A DNA stretch of 48,189 bases, taken from Actinomycetes bacterium. GTDB lineage: Bacteria > Actinomycetota > Actinomycetes > Actinomycetales > Actinomycetaceae. The translations under genes and the position numbers were made by a program. Location of the stretch: positions 1-48,189 of the forward strand of contig JAEWEQ010000025.1 in the NCBI GenBank assembly GCA_023389315.1, given 5' to 3'. This document shows, in pieces, positions 8,943 to 16,552 of the stretch (the first letter of the stretch is position 1; each line of letters starts with the position of its first letter). Below the pieces are notes generated by a model. That model was not told the DNA's origin. It was given only the letters and a program-made list of their open reading frames with translations, and ran no database searches.

Positions 8943-9752
8943 ATGAAAACCCACCTGGTAACCTCCGCACTATCGGCCGCGGCCGTGACTTTGGTGCTAA
9001 CTCGAGCGCTGCACTCCGCCCCCAGTTTGGAGCTGCGCAACCACCGCGGTAACGCGGTGAGCCTTTCCGAAGGAGCAGCGGTAGCAACCAGCTTGACCAC
9101 TTGCGCGCTGGCGCGCCAAGACCTGGCAGCGGGAGCCGCCTTGGCGCTGACTTCCGCGGTGGGCATGGCGGATGATTTGGACCATGGTCGCCACGACGGT
9201 GAAGCCCCCGCCAAGGGTTTGAAAGGCCACTGGCAGGCCCTCCGGCGAGGACGGATCTCCACCGGCGCGTTAAAAGTGGCAGGAATCGGGACCGCCGCCT
9301 TGGCATACAACTTGGCACGTCGGAAGCGGCGGGGACGCAACTGGGTGGACCTGGTTATCGACACCGCGCTGGTGGCGGGCAGTGCGAACTTAGCGAACCT
9401 GTTCGACCTGCGCCCCGGCAGAGCCTTGAAAACCACCGCGCTGCCCATTGCCGTAACCGCCGCCCTCGCCCCGCACGCCCGGGCCGCTGCGGCTGCCACC
9501 ACCGCCACCGTCCTCGCTGCTGCTCCTACCGACTTGCAGGGCACCACCATGTTGGGGGATGCCGGTGCCAACCCGCTGGGATTGCAGTGCGGCATGATGC
9601 TCTCGACGATTGAGTCACGCCCGGTGCGCCTCGCGGCCGCTGGTCTCACGGTGGGAATGATTTTGGCTTCTGAACGCGTCAGTTTCACCCAGGTGATCGC
9701 CGCGAACCCGGTGCTGAACGCCCTCGACATGGCGGGACGACCGCGGGGCTGA
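8943..9752 (+). CDS. Diverged MraY/WecA-like (PNPT superfamily) membrane protein
   Basis: 269 residues, very hydrophobic. It retains recognisable pieces of the polyprenyl-phosphate N-acetylhexosamine-1-phosphate transferase family in the right order: R-x-x-R-G near 32-36, GMADD (74-78), KGLKGH (91-96), NLANLFDLRPG (149-159, in the place of the NLxDGLDG loop) and LGDAGANPLG (204-213, in the place of GDTGSLxLG). It is shorter than MraY (362 residues, also in this window) and lacks the C-terminal HHHxE motif. It lies between steB and murJ. It could be an enzyme with another acceptor, or a non-catalytic partner of the lipid-linked pathway. I see no good ribosome site near the ATG; coupling to steB is possible. 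Confidence 0.72.
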   Translation: MKTHLVTSALSAAAVTLVLTRALHSAPSLELRNHRGNAVSLSEGAAVATSLTTCALARQDLAAGAALALTSAVGMADDLDHGRHDGEAPAKGLKGHWQALRRGRISTGALKVAGIGTAALAYNLARRKRRGRNWVDLVIDTALVAGSANLANLFDLRPGRALKTTALPIAVTAALAPHARAAAAATTATVLAAAPTDLQGTTMLGDAGANPLGLQCGMMLSTIESRPVRLAAAGLTVGMILASERVSFTQVIAANPVLNALDMAGRPRG

Positions 9753-9765
9753 AGTGGCCTGAACC

Positions 9766-11460
9766 ATGTCAGTTGAACCAACCAACCGCACTCCCGGGAA
9801 GGGACGGCGCCGCGCTCTGCCGTGGGGCTGGATTACCGGGGCGGTAGGAACCCTGGCGCTGGCCACCTTAGCGTCGCGGATCTTCGGGTTCGGCCGCTGG
9901 CTGGCGCAAAGCGCTTTCGTGGGGTCGGGAGCCACTGCCGGGGCCTACGCCTCGGCCAACCAGATCCCCAACATTATCTTCGAAATCGTCATCGGCGGGG
10001 CCCTCACCGGCCTGACCGTACCACTGCTGGCTGGAGCGTTGCGGCGCGGCCAGCGGCGCGAACTAGACCAGATCGCTTCGGCCCTGCTCACCTGGGTACT
10101 GGCTATTTTGATGGTAGTGGCGAGTGTGATTTTCTTCGCCGCCCCGCTCATTGCCCAGGCACTGCCGGTGCCGGTGGGCGCTGACGCGGCCTCCCAACAT
10201 GCCCTGATCACCGATTTCCTGAGGGTCTTCACCTGGCAGATCCCTCTATACGGCGCCTGCCTGGTGCTAACCGGTATCCTGCAGGCCCACGAGCGTTTCC
10301 TCCTGCCGGCCCTGGGACCACTGTTCGCCTCCATAGTGGTCATCACCACCTTCGCGCTGTACGCTTGGATTGGGGGAAGCGGCAGCACGCAGGTGGCGCT
10401 GAGTGTATTGGCGTGGGGTACCACTGCGGGGGTGGCGGCCATGACACTGCCACTGATCTACCCGGTATGGAAACTGGGAGTGCGGCTGCGCCCCACCTTC
10501 CAACTAGCTCCCACCCATCGCCGCCGCGCCCTGAAACTCGGGGCGTCCGGGTTGGGGGCACTGTTGGCGCAACAGCTTTCCGTGGTGGTCTCCCTGTGGT
10601 TGATGCGCCGCTGGGGAGAAGGTGGCACCGTCGCGGTCTTCCAATACGTACAAGCCGTTTACTGGTTGCCTTACGCCATCCTTGCCTACCCGCTTGCAAC
10701 CGCGGCTTTCCCCAAGCTGTCCCAACTGGGCGAGGACGGGGTGAGCGAAGCCTTCCAAGCCACCTGCGCGTGGGCCACCCGCCGGGTCCTGGCTGCCGCC
10801 TTAGTGGGGGCCGCACTGTTGGCCGCCGCCGCGCCCTTGGCACAGGCGTTCTTCGACGTCCTTACCCCGGTGCCTGGGATGGGGCGAGCCCTGTTCATCA
10901 TCGCCCCCGCACTGGTGGGATTCGCTTTGCTCTATCACGGTCAGCGGGTGTTGTACGCGGTGATGGCGACGCGCTCCGCCTGGCAGGTGGGGGTTGCCGC
11001 TTGGGTGAGCGTGGCGCTGGCAGCTGTGGTCGCCACCCGCCTGTTTACCGCGGGTGGGCACGCCTCGCAGCCGGCCGCCTCTTGGACCGTTATCAACCCC
11101 AGCGGTTGGAGCGCGGGGGAACAAGCCCTCGCGGGGATCGCGGTAGGCCACACCGTGGGGATGCTGGTAGCTGCCGGGGGAGTGGGGATAGCCATTTACC
11201 GGCAGGTCGGTGCCGCCGGCCTCACTGGCGTGGGTGGTAACCTATGGCGCCTGTCACTGGCTTTAGTGCCGGCTTCCTTGGCTGCGTGGGCCCTGAACCA
11301 CTGGCTGGTGGCGGGGAGCGCGGGAGCCGGAATGCGCATCGCCCAGTGCGTGGCCGGCGGACTTGCCACGGTGGTGCTGTTGGCGCTGGCGGTGCTGGTA
11401 ACCGGGCGCAGTCTGCGAGCTGATTTCACGTCCTCGCCGGCGGTCGACCGCGCCCCCTGA
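9766..11460 (+). CDS. murJ: MurJ/MviN-family lipid II flippase
   Basis: 564 residues with about 14 predicted hydrophobic segments. Typical family stretches are present (GATAGAYASANQIPN near the start, FEIVIGGALTG, PLATAAFPKLSQ in the middle). MurJ proteins move lipid-linked peptidoglycan precursors across the cytoplasmic membrane. Actinobacteria often have more than one MurJ-like protein, so this copy could serve a specific step such as septal or separation-linked synthesis; its position after steA, steB and the PNPT-like gene suggests so, but this is inference. The start lies 13 bases after the previous stop. The last 20 residues are a polar tail. Confidence 0.88.
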   Translation: MSVEPTNRTPGKGRRRALPWGWITGAVGTLALATLASRIFGFGRWLAQSAFVGSGATAGAYASANQIPNIIFEIVIGGALTGLTVPLLAGALRRGQRRELDQIASALLTWVLAILMVVASVIFFAAPLIAQALPVPVGADAASQHALITDFLRVFTWQIPLYGACLVLTGILQAHERFLLPALGPLFASIVVITTFALYAWIGGSGSTQVALSVLAWGTTAGVAAMTLPLIYPVWKLGVRLRPTFQLAPTHRRRALKLGASGLGALLAQQLSVVVSLWLMRRWGEGGTVAVFQYVQAVYWLPYAILAYPLATAAFPKLSQLGEDGVSEAFQATCAWATRRVLAAALVGAALLAAAAPLAQAFFDVLTPVPGMGRALFIIAPALVGFALLYHGQRVLYAVMATRSAWQVGVAAWVSVALAAVVATRLFTAGGHASQPAASWTVINPSGWSAGEQALAGIAVGHTVGMLVAAGGVGIAIYRQVGAAGLTGVGGNLWRLSLALVPASLAAWALNHWLVAGSAGAGMRIAQCVAGGLATVVLLALAVLVTGRSLRADFTSSPAVDRAP

Positions 11461-11539
11461 AGTATGCGGCCGGTCGCTGCGGGTGTGAGGCGGAACAAAA
11501 ACTCGCGCGTCACGCTGGCGCACGAAAGCTAGAAACCTT

Positions 11540-11545
11540 TATGCT
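11540..11545 (+). promoter_or_regulatory. Candidate -10 element giving a leaderless or short-leader pyrG mRNA
   Basis: TATGCT ends 8 bases before the GTG of pyrG, the distance at which actinobacterial leaderless transcripts begin on their start codon. No clear -35 is visible. A GGAG four bases before the GTG could instead act as a ribosome site if transcription starts further upstream. Confidence 0.4.
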
Positions 11546-11553
11546 GGAGTTCC

Positions 11554-13224
11554 GTGGAAAATACACGCGCGCCCAAGGCGCCCTTCGAACCGTTTCATAT
11601 TTTCGTCACCGGCGGGGTGGTTTCCTCCCTCGGTAAAGGCTTAACCGCCGCTTCCCTAGGTCATTTGCTCCGCGCTCGCGGCCTGACCGTCGCCCTGCAA
11701 AAACTTGACCCTTACATTAACGTCGATCCTGGCACCATGAACCCGTTCCAACACGGCGAAGTATTCGTCACCGAGGACGGGGCGGAAACCGACCTGGATA
11801 TCGGCCACTACGAACGCTTCCTCGATGCCAATCTGTCCGGCAGTGCCAACGCCACCACCGGGCAGGTGTACTCCACCGTCCTCGCGAAAGAACGCAAGGG
11901 GGAGTACCTGGGGCAGACGGTGCAGGTCATCCCCCATATCACTGACGAAATCATGGCGCGGATGCGTGCCCAAGCCCTCCCGCCCGCCGGCGAGGACGTT
12001 CCCGACGTCATCATCACCGAGATCGGTGGCACCGTGGGTGATATTGAATCGACCCCATTCCTGGAGGCCGCGCGGCAGGTGCGTGCGAAGTTGGGACGCA
12101 GCCGCTGCCTGTTCATCCACGTGTCACTGCTACCGCACCTGCGTACCGCGGGGGAGATTAAAACCAAACCTACGCAGCATTCGGTGGCTACTTTGCGTTC
12201 CTTGGGGATCACCCCTGACGCGCTGGTGTTGCGCTGTGAAACCAGTGTCCCGGCGGACGTGAAGGAAAAGATTTCCCTCATGTGCGACGTCGATGCCGAA
12301 GCGGTAGTGGTGTGTCAGGATGCTTCCTCCCTGTATGAGATTCCCAAAGTCCTGCACCAGGAGGGCTTGGATGCCTACGTGGTGCGGCGCCTGGGCGTGG
12401 CGTTCCGCGACGTGGATTGGGCCCAGTGGGATGACCTGCTGCAGCGGGTGCGCCACCCCCAACGCGAGGTGACGGTGGCGATCGTGGGTAAGTATGTGGG
12501 CCTGCCCGATGCGTACCTGTCGGTGTGTGAAGCTATCCGCGCCGCCGGTTTCACCCACCACGCCCGCGCCCATATCAAATGGGTGGAGGCCGATGCGTGC
12601 CTGGATGGGGGAGCTCGGGAGCAGTTGGCGGATGTGGACGCCATGATCGTGCCCGGGGGCTTTGGTATCCGCGGGATTGAAGGCAAGCTCGCGGCCCTGC
12701 AGTGGGCGCGCGAGAACCAGCTACCGACCCTGGGTATCTGCCTGGGCCTGCAGTGCATGGTGATCGAAGCGGCGCGAAACCTGGCAGGCTTGGCCGATGC
12801 GTCCTCCACTGAGTTTGACCCCGACACTCCCACCCCGGTGATCGCCACCATGGATGCGCAGCGCGAAATCATCAGCGGCGGTGACCTGGGTGGCACCATG
12901 CGCTTGGGGGCCTACCCGGCACGTTTGTTGCCCGGTTCAGTGGTGGCCAGTGCTTACGAGTGCGAGGACGTGAGCGAGCGTCACCGGCACCGTTTTGAGG
13001 TAAACGGGCACTACCGACCGCAGTTGGAAGAAGCCGGCTTGGTTATCAGTGGTACTTCCCCGGATGGGAAGTTGGTGGAGTTCGTGGAGCTTCCCGCTGA
13101 CAAGCATCCGTACTACGTGGCGACCCAGGCGCATCCGGAGTTCAAGTCGCGTCCCGGGCGTGCGCACCCGCTGTTTGCGGCGCTGGTGGCAGCAGGGCTG
13201 GAACGCCAGGAGGCGGTTAGCTAA
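11554..13224 (+). CDS. pyrG: CTP synthase
   Basis: 556 residues. It makes CTP from UTP, ATP and glutamine. The N-terminal synthetase domain begins with FVTGGVVSSLGKGLTAASLG, and the C-terminal glutaminase domain has the nucleophile Cys396 in GICLGLQ and the HPEFKSRPGR end containing the catalytic His and Glu. Placement after murJ and before a Nudix gene matches the actinobacterial order. It starts with GTG 93 bases after murJ, where a TATGCT element lies, so it may have its own promoter. Confidence 0.97.
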   Translation: MENTRAPKAPFEPFHIFVTGGVVSSLGKGLTAASLGHLLRARGLTVALQKLDPYINVDPGTMNPFQHGEVFVTEDGAETDLDIGHYERFLDANLSGSANATTGQVYSTVLAKERKGEYLGQTVQVIPHITDEIMARMRAQALPPAGEDVPDVIITEIGGTVGDIESTPFLEAARQVRAKLGRSRCLFIHVSLLPHLRTAGEIKTKPTQHSVATLRSLGITPDALVLRCETSVPADVKEKISLMCDVDAEAVVVCQDASSLYEIPKVLHQEGLDAYVVRRLGVAFRDVDWAQWDDLLQRVRHPQREVTVAIVGKYVGLPDAYLSVCEAIRAAGFTHHARAHIKWVEADACLDGGAREQLADVDAMIVPGGFGIRGIEGKLAALQWARENQLPTLGICLGLQCMVIEAARNLAGLADASSTEFDPDTPTPVIATMDAQREIISGGDLGGTMRLGAYPARLLPGSVVASAYECEDVSERHRHRFEVNGHYRPQLEEAGLVISGTSPDGKLVEFVELPADKHPYYVATQAHPEFKSRPGRAHPLFAALVAAGLERQEAVS

Positions 13225-13231
13225 CCCTTGT

Positions 13232-13248
13232 GGCGGGGTGCGCCCGCC
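13232..13248 (+). terminator. Short GC hairpin after pyrG
   Basis: GGCGGG (13232-13237) and CCCGCC (13243-13248) form a 6-bp stem with a five-base loop eight bases after the pyrG stop. There is no T tract, so termination is only a possibility; it may equally stabilise the pyrG 3' end. Confidence 0.3.
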
Positions 13249-13368
13249 CTAGCGGCGCCACCGTATCGCCAACTCGCTCGGTCGCCCCCACTGCGCTGAC
13301 CGCCCTCGTGCGCAGGGAACTTGCCATAATGGAACCATCTGGCCTTGAAAGCGACCACAGGAGGAAAC

Positions 13369-14025
13369 ATGATTGCCGATGAACCGATGAGCGCACGGAT
13401 CCTCAGCCACCGCCGCGTGTGGGACGGCGCCGTGTTCGACATGGACGAGGACGTGATCACGGTTCCCGGCGATGACTCCCAGCTGGTGCGCCACTACGTG
13501 GCCCACCCCGGGGCAGTGGCGGTGGTGGCGCTGCGCGAATCCGATACCCCCTCCGGTCTCGAGGTGGCGCTAGTAGATCAGTATCGTCACCCGGTGCAGG
13601 CCAAATTGTGGGAAATTCCCGCTGGTTTGCTGGACATGGAAGGCGAATCTCCACTGGCCGCGGCCCAGCGTGAGCTGTGGGAAGAAGCGGACTTGGTGGC
13701 CGAGCAGTGGGATGTGCTGGTCGATTACTTCACTTCCCCGGGCGGGTCCACCGAAGGGCTGCGGATTTACTTGGCGCGCCAGGTCGCAAAAGCCCCCGCC
13801 CAGGAACGCTTTGCGCGGGCGGGGGAGGAAGCCACTATGACGCTGAAGTGGGTGGACTTAGAAGCCGCGGTCGCGGCGATTCATGCTGGGCGGATGCATA
13901 ACCCCTCTGCGGTGGTGGGGATCTTGGCGGCCGCTAGTGCGCGAGCCCAGAATTGGGAGCCGCTGCGTCCGGCGCAGGCGCCGTGGATGCGCTCACCCTG
14001 GACGCGGGCGCCGCGCGATAACTAG
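13369..14025 (+). CDS. Nudix hydrolase, ADP-ribose pyrophosphatase type
   Basis: 218 residues from the ATG at 13369, which follows a strong AGGAGG; an upstream in-frame TTG is a poor alternative. The Nudix box lies near 86-108: G-x5-E-x7-RELWEEADL, with Asp in place of the usual Gly near its end. It resembles Rv1700, an ADP-ribose/8-oxo-nucleotide pyrophosphatase located next to pyrG. The preceding VALVDQYRHPVQAKLWEIPAG stretch is typical of ADP-ribose hydrolases. It ends four bases from a small convergent gene. Confidence 0.9.
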   Translation: MIADEPMSARILSHRRVWDGAVFDMDEDVITVPGDDSQLVRHYVAHPGAVAVVALRESDTPSGLEVALVDQYRHPVQAKLWEIPAGLLDMEGESPLAAAQRELWEEADLVAEQWDVLVDYFTSPGGSTEGLRIYLARQVAKAPAQERFARAGEEATMTLKWVDLEAAVAAIHAGRMHNPSAVVGILAAASARAQNWEPLRPAQAPWMRSPWTRAPRDN

Positions 14026-14029
14026 GTGT

Positions 14030-14149
14030 CTAGCGCGGGCAGGTGCACCACTGGTCAGGGCGCACCGAGGCTTTGACGGCGTCGACGTGTTGGCCGCAGC
14101 CTTGCCAGGTGGTCTTGTGGCAGCGGGGGCACTGAACGGGGTAGCACAT
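14030..14149 (-). CDS. 39-residue Cys-rich (zinc-ribbon-like) protein
   Basis: The minus strand encodes MCYPVQCPRCHKTTWQGCGQ followed by HVDAVKASVRPDQWCTCPR. It has six cysteines after Met1 (positions 2, 7, 10, 18, 35 and 37) and histidines at 11 and 21, enough to bind one or two metal ions. AGGAAGGA precedes the ATG. I recall small actinobacterial proteins with the same C-x2-C-x-K-T-T-W-x-G-C-G-x-H pattern, but know no assigned function. A good promoter with a CsoR-like inverted repeat over its start (14208-14250) supports both the gene and a link to metal or sulfur stress. It is convergent with the Nudix gene. Confidence 0.8.
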   Translation of the reverse strand: MCYPVQCPRCHKTTWQGCGQHVDAVKASVRPDQWCTCPR

Positions 14150-14207
14150 GGTGGTTTCCTTCCTAGGTACGGGTTGGTCTTAGCAGTATTTCGAGTACCA
14201 CCTCAAA

Positions 14208-14223
14208 ATACCCTCAGGGGTAT
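14208..14223. promoter_or_regulatory. CsoR-type operator candidate (ATACCC-N4-GGGTAT)
   Basis: A perfect 6-bp inverted repeat, ATACCC TCAG GGGTAT, overlaps the -10 box and start region of the minus-strand promoter for the 39-residue protein. This layout (ATACCC and GGGTAT arms around a 4-base spacer, often G/C) is that of operators of the CsoR/RcnR/CstR family, which respond to copper, nickel or persulfide. No CsoR-family gene lies in this window, so the regulator is inferred. Confidence 0.6.
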
Positions 14224-14250
14224 CCTATGGAAAGGATTTAACGCCGTCAA
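14222..14250 (-). promoter_or_regulatory. Promoter of the 39-residue protein gene
   Basis: Read on the minus strand, TTGACG (14250-14245) and TAGGAT (14227-14222) are separated by exactly 17 bases, a near-consensus housekeeping promoter. Transcription would start near 14215, inside the inverted repeat, giving a leader of about 65 bases. A repressor on the inverted repeat would block it. Confidence 0.7.
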
Positions 14251-14305
14251 GATGGACCTCAGGTGCGTGAGCAGTTCCTCAACTCACTATTACGCAATGC
14301 CTATG

Positions 14306-14335
14306 TTGCTTAATATGGGGTAGATTGGATACGTT
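14306..14335 (+). promoter_or_regulatory. Candidate promoter of sufR
   Basis: TTGCTT (14306-14311) and TACGTT (14330-14335), 18 bases apart, precede the sufR ATG by about 42 bases. The region is notably A/T-rich compared with its surroundings. I could not identify a convincing SufR operator palindrome; GCAATGC and ATGTTGC (14294-14310) form only an imperfect inverted repeat. Confidence 0.35.
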
Positions 14336-14377
14336 AGGACTATTGGGAAAACAGCACCAGCGAAGGGAGGGAAGTAG

Positions 14378-15085
14378 ATGGCACCCGATGAACCCGGAAC
14401 CCGCCAACTCGTCCTCGACCTGGTAGTTGAAAAGGGGCCCGTCACGGCTTCCGTCATCGCCCGCATCTTGAATCTCACCACCGCGGCCGTGCGCCGCCAC
14501 ATCACCACCTTGGAAGAACAAGGTGAGATCACCGAACATGAAATCGTGCTCACCGCTCCACGGGGGCGAGGACGTCCGGCGCGGCACTACGTCGCCACCG
14601 ACGCCGCCCACGCCCGCTTGCACGACTCCTACGCGGAAATCGCCACCCGCGCCATGACCTATCTGGCGCAAGTTGCCGGCGAGGACGCGGTGGAAAGTTT
14701 CGCCGCCTCGCGTTCACGTGAAATCGAACGCAAGTACGCGCCCATTGTGCGCGCCGCCGGCCGTGACCCGCGCGCCCGCGCCCAAGCCCTGGCGGACGCC
14801 CTCACCCAGGATGGGTACGCCGCTAGCGTGCGCGACATCGGCGGTGGTAACTTTGCGGTGCAACTGTGCCAGGGACACTGCCCCATCCTTGACGTAGCAG
14901 AAGACTTCCCGCAACTATGCGAAGCGGAAACGCAAGCATTTGCGCGGCTGCTAGACGTACACGTACAGCGTCTAGCCACCCTAGCCGGAGGGGAACATGT
15001 GTGCACCACACACATTCCGGTGGCGTCGCTAACGAAGAAAAACCGTTGGCAACGCGGTTCGATCCGGGCGCACGACCGCGCCTGA
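14378..15085 (+). CDS. sufR: SufR-type iron-sulfur transcriptional repressor
   Basis: 235 residues. A winged helix-turn-helix (about 5-75) is followed by a C-terminal part with CQGHCPILDVAEDFPQLC and, further on, a VCTTHIP stretch, i.e. the cysteine array that binds an Fe-S cluster in SufR and in M. tuberculosis Rv1460. The last expected Cys is replaced by His in CTTHIP. SufR represses the suf operon when cluster-loaded and releases it when clusters are short. It heads the suf genes, 15 bases before sufB. ATG at 14378 is preceded by GGGAGGG. Confidence 0.9.
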   Translation: MAPDEPGTRQLVLDLVVEKGPVTASVIARILNLTTAAVRRHITTLEEQGEITEHEIVLTAPRGRGRPARHYVATDAAHARLHDSYAEIATRAMTYLAQVAGEDAVESFAASRSREIERKYAPIVRAAGRDPRARAQALADALTQDGYAASVRDIGGGNFAVQLCQGHCPILDVAEDFPQLCEAETQAFARLLDVHVQRLATLAGGEHVCTTHIPVASLTKKNRWQRGSIRAHDRA

Positions 15086-15100
15086 TGAGGAAGGAACTAC

Positions 15101-16552
15101 ATGTCCACAACATCATCCCCAGTGGAAAAAGCGGCCGACAAGCCGCGCACCGATGAAGAAATCATCGACTCCATTGGCGCCTACGAATACGGATGGCGCG
15201 ACAGTGACGACTATGGCCTGAACGTTGAGCGCGGACTAAATGAAGAAGTAGTCCGCTACATCTCCAGCGTGAAGAACGAGCCCGAATGGATGCTGCAGCG
15301 CCGGCTGAAAGGACTCAAAGCGTGGGAACGCAAACCCCTACCCAAATGGGGCGCGGACCTTGACGACATCGACTTTGACTCCTTCAAGTACTACGTGCGC
15401 CCCACCGACCGCGTCGTTAAGTCCTGGGATGACCTACCGCCGGAGATCAAAGAAACCTACGACCGACTCGGCATTCCCGAGGCCGAACGCAACCGCCTGG
15501 TAGCGGGCGTGGCCGCCCAGTACGAATCCGAAGTCGTCTACCAGCAGATCCAAGAAGACCTAGAACGCCAAGGCGTGGTCTTCCTCGACACCGACACCGG
15601 GTTGAAGGAATACCCCGAAATCTTCGAAAAGTACTTCGGCAAAGCCGTACCCGCCGGGGACAACAAGTTCGCCGCCCTGAACACCGCCGCCTGGTCCGGT
15701 GGCTCCTTCGTCTACGTCCCCCCGGGCGTGCACGTGGAAATCCCCCTGCAGGCGTACTTCCGTATCAACACCGAAGCCATGGGGCAGTTTGAACGCACCC
15801 TGATCGTGGCCGACGAAGGCTCCTACGTGCACTACGTGGAGGGCTGTACCGCACCGATCTACGACACCAACTCTTTGCACTCGGCGATCGTGGAAATCTT
15901 CGTCCTCAAGGACGCCCGCGTGCGCTACACCACCATTCAGAACTGGTCCAACAACGTCCTCAACTTGGTGACCCAGCGGGCCATCGTGGAAGAAGGCGCC
16001 ACCATGGAATGGATCGACGGCAACATCGGTTCTGCCGTCACCATGAAATACCCCGCCTGTTACCTGATGGGGGAGCACGCGCGCGGCGAAACCCTCTCCA
16101 TCGGCTTCGCCGGGGAAGGCCAACACCAGGACACCGGCGCCAAGATGGTGCACATGGCGCCCCACACGTCCTCGTCCATCGTGTCCAAGTCAGTGTCCCG
16201 CAACGGCGGCCGCGCCTCTTACCGCGGCCTGGTGGAAATCGACGAAAAAGCCCGCCACTCCAAGTCCAACGTACTGTGTGACGCGCTGCTGGTGGACAAG
16301 ATCTCCCGCACCGACACCTACCCGTACGTGGACGTGCGCACCGACGACGTGGAAATGGGTCACGAAGCGACCGTCTCCAAGGTCAGCGAAGATCAGCTGT
16401 TCTACCTGATGTCACGCGGCCTGGAAGAAAATGAAGCCATGGCGATGATCGTGCGCGGCTTCGTGGAACCCATCGCGCGGGAACTGCCGATGGAATACGC
16501 CCTAGAACTTAACCGACTTATCGAGCTGCAAATGGAAGGATCGGTGGGATGA
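15101..16552 (+). CDS. sufB: Fe-S cluster scaffold subunit SufB
   Basis: 483 residues, close to the family norm. SufB is part of the SufBC2D scaffold on which Fe-S clusters are built. The family run of beta-helix segments is complete (GGSFVYVPPGVHVEIPLQ; HYVEGCTAPIYDTNSLHSAI) and ends with VSRNGGRASYRGLVEI and the SEDQLFYLMSRGL motif. There is no intein, which some actinobacterial SufB proteins (e.g. mycobacteria) carry. ATG at 15101 follows AGGAAGG. The stop overlaps sufD by four bases. Confidence 0.97.
   Translation: MSTTSSPVEKAADKPRTDEEIIDSIGAYEYGWRDSDDYGLNVERGLNEEVVRYISSVKNEPEWMLQRRLKGLKAWERKPLPKWGADLDDIDFDSFKYYVRPTDRVVKSWDDLPPEIKETYDRLGIPEAERNRLVAGVAAQYESEVVYQQIQEDLERQGVVFLDTDTGLKEYPEIFEKYFGKAVPAGDNKFAALNTAAWSGGSFVYVPPGVHVEIPLQAYFRINTEAMGQFERTLIVADEGSYVHYVEGCTAPIYDTNSLHSAIVEIFVLKDARVRYTTIQNWSNNVLNLVTQRAIVEEGATMEWIDGNIGSAVTMKYPACYLMGEHARGETLSIGFAGEGQHQDTGAKMVHMAPHTSSSIVSKSVSRNGGRASYRGLVEIDEKARHSKSNVLCDALLVDKISRTDTYPYVDVRTDDVEMGHEATVSKVSEDQLFYLMSRGLEENEAMAMIVRGFVEPIARELPMEYALELNRLIELQMEGSVG

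Noticed and set aside
8300..9781. 493-codon open frame on the minus strand opposite steB and the PNPT-like gene
   Set aside because: Rich in Ala, Arg and Ser without any domain, and it lies opposite two well-supported genes. In GC-rich coding DNA such antisense frames stay open by chance.
15101..16552. Intein in sufB, as found in mycobacteria
   Set aside because: The protein has normal length (483 residues) and uninterrupted family motifs.
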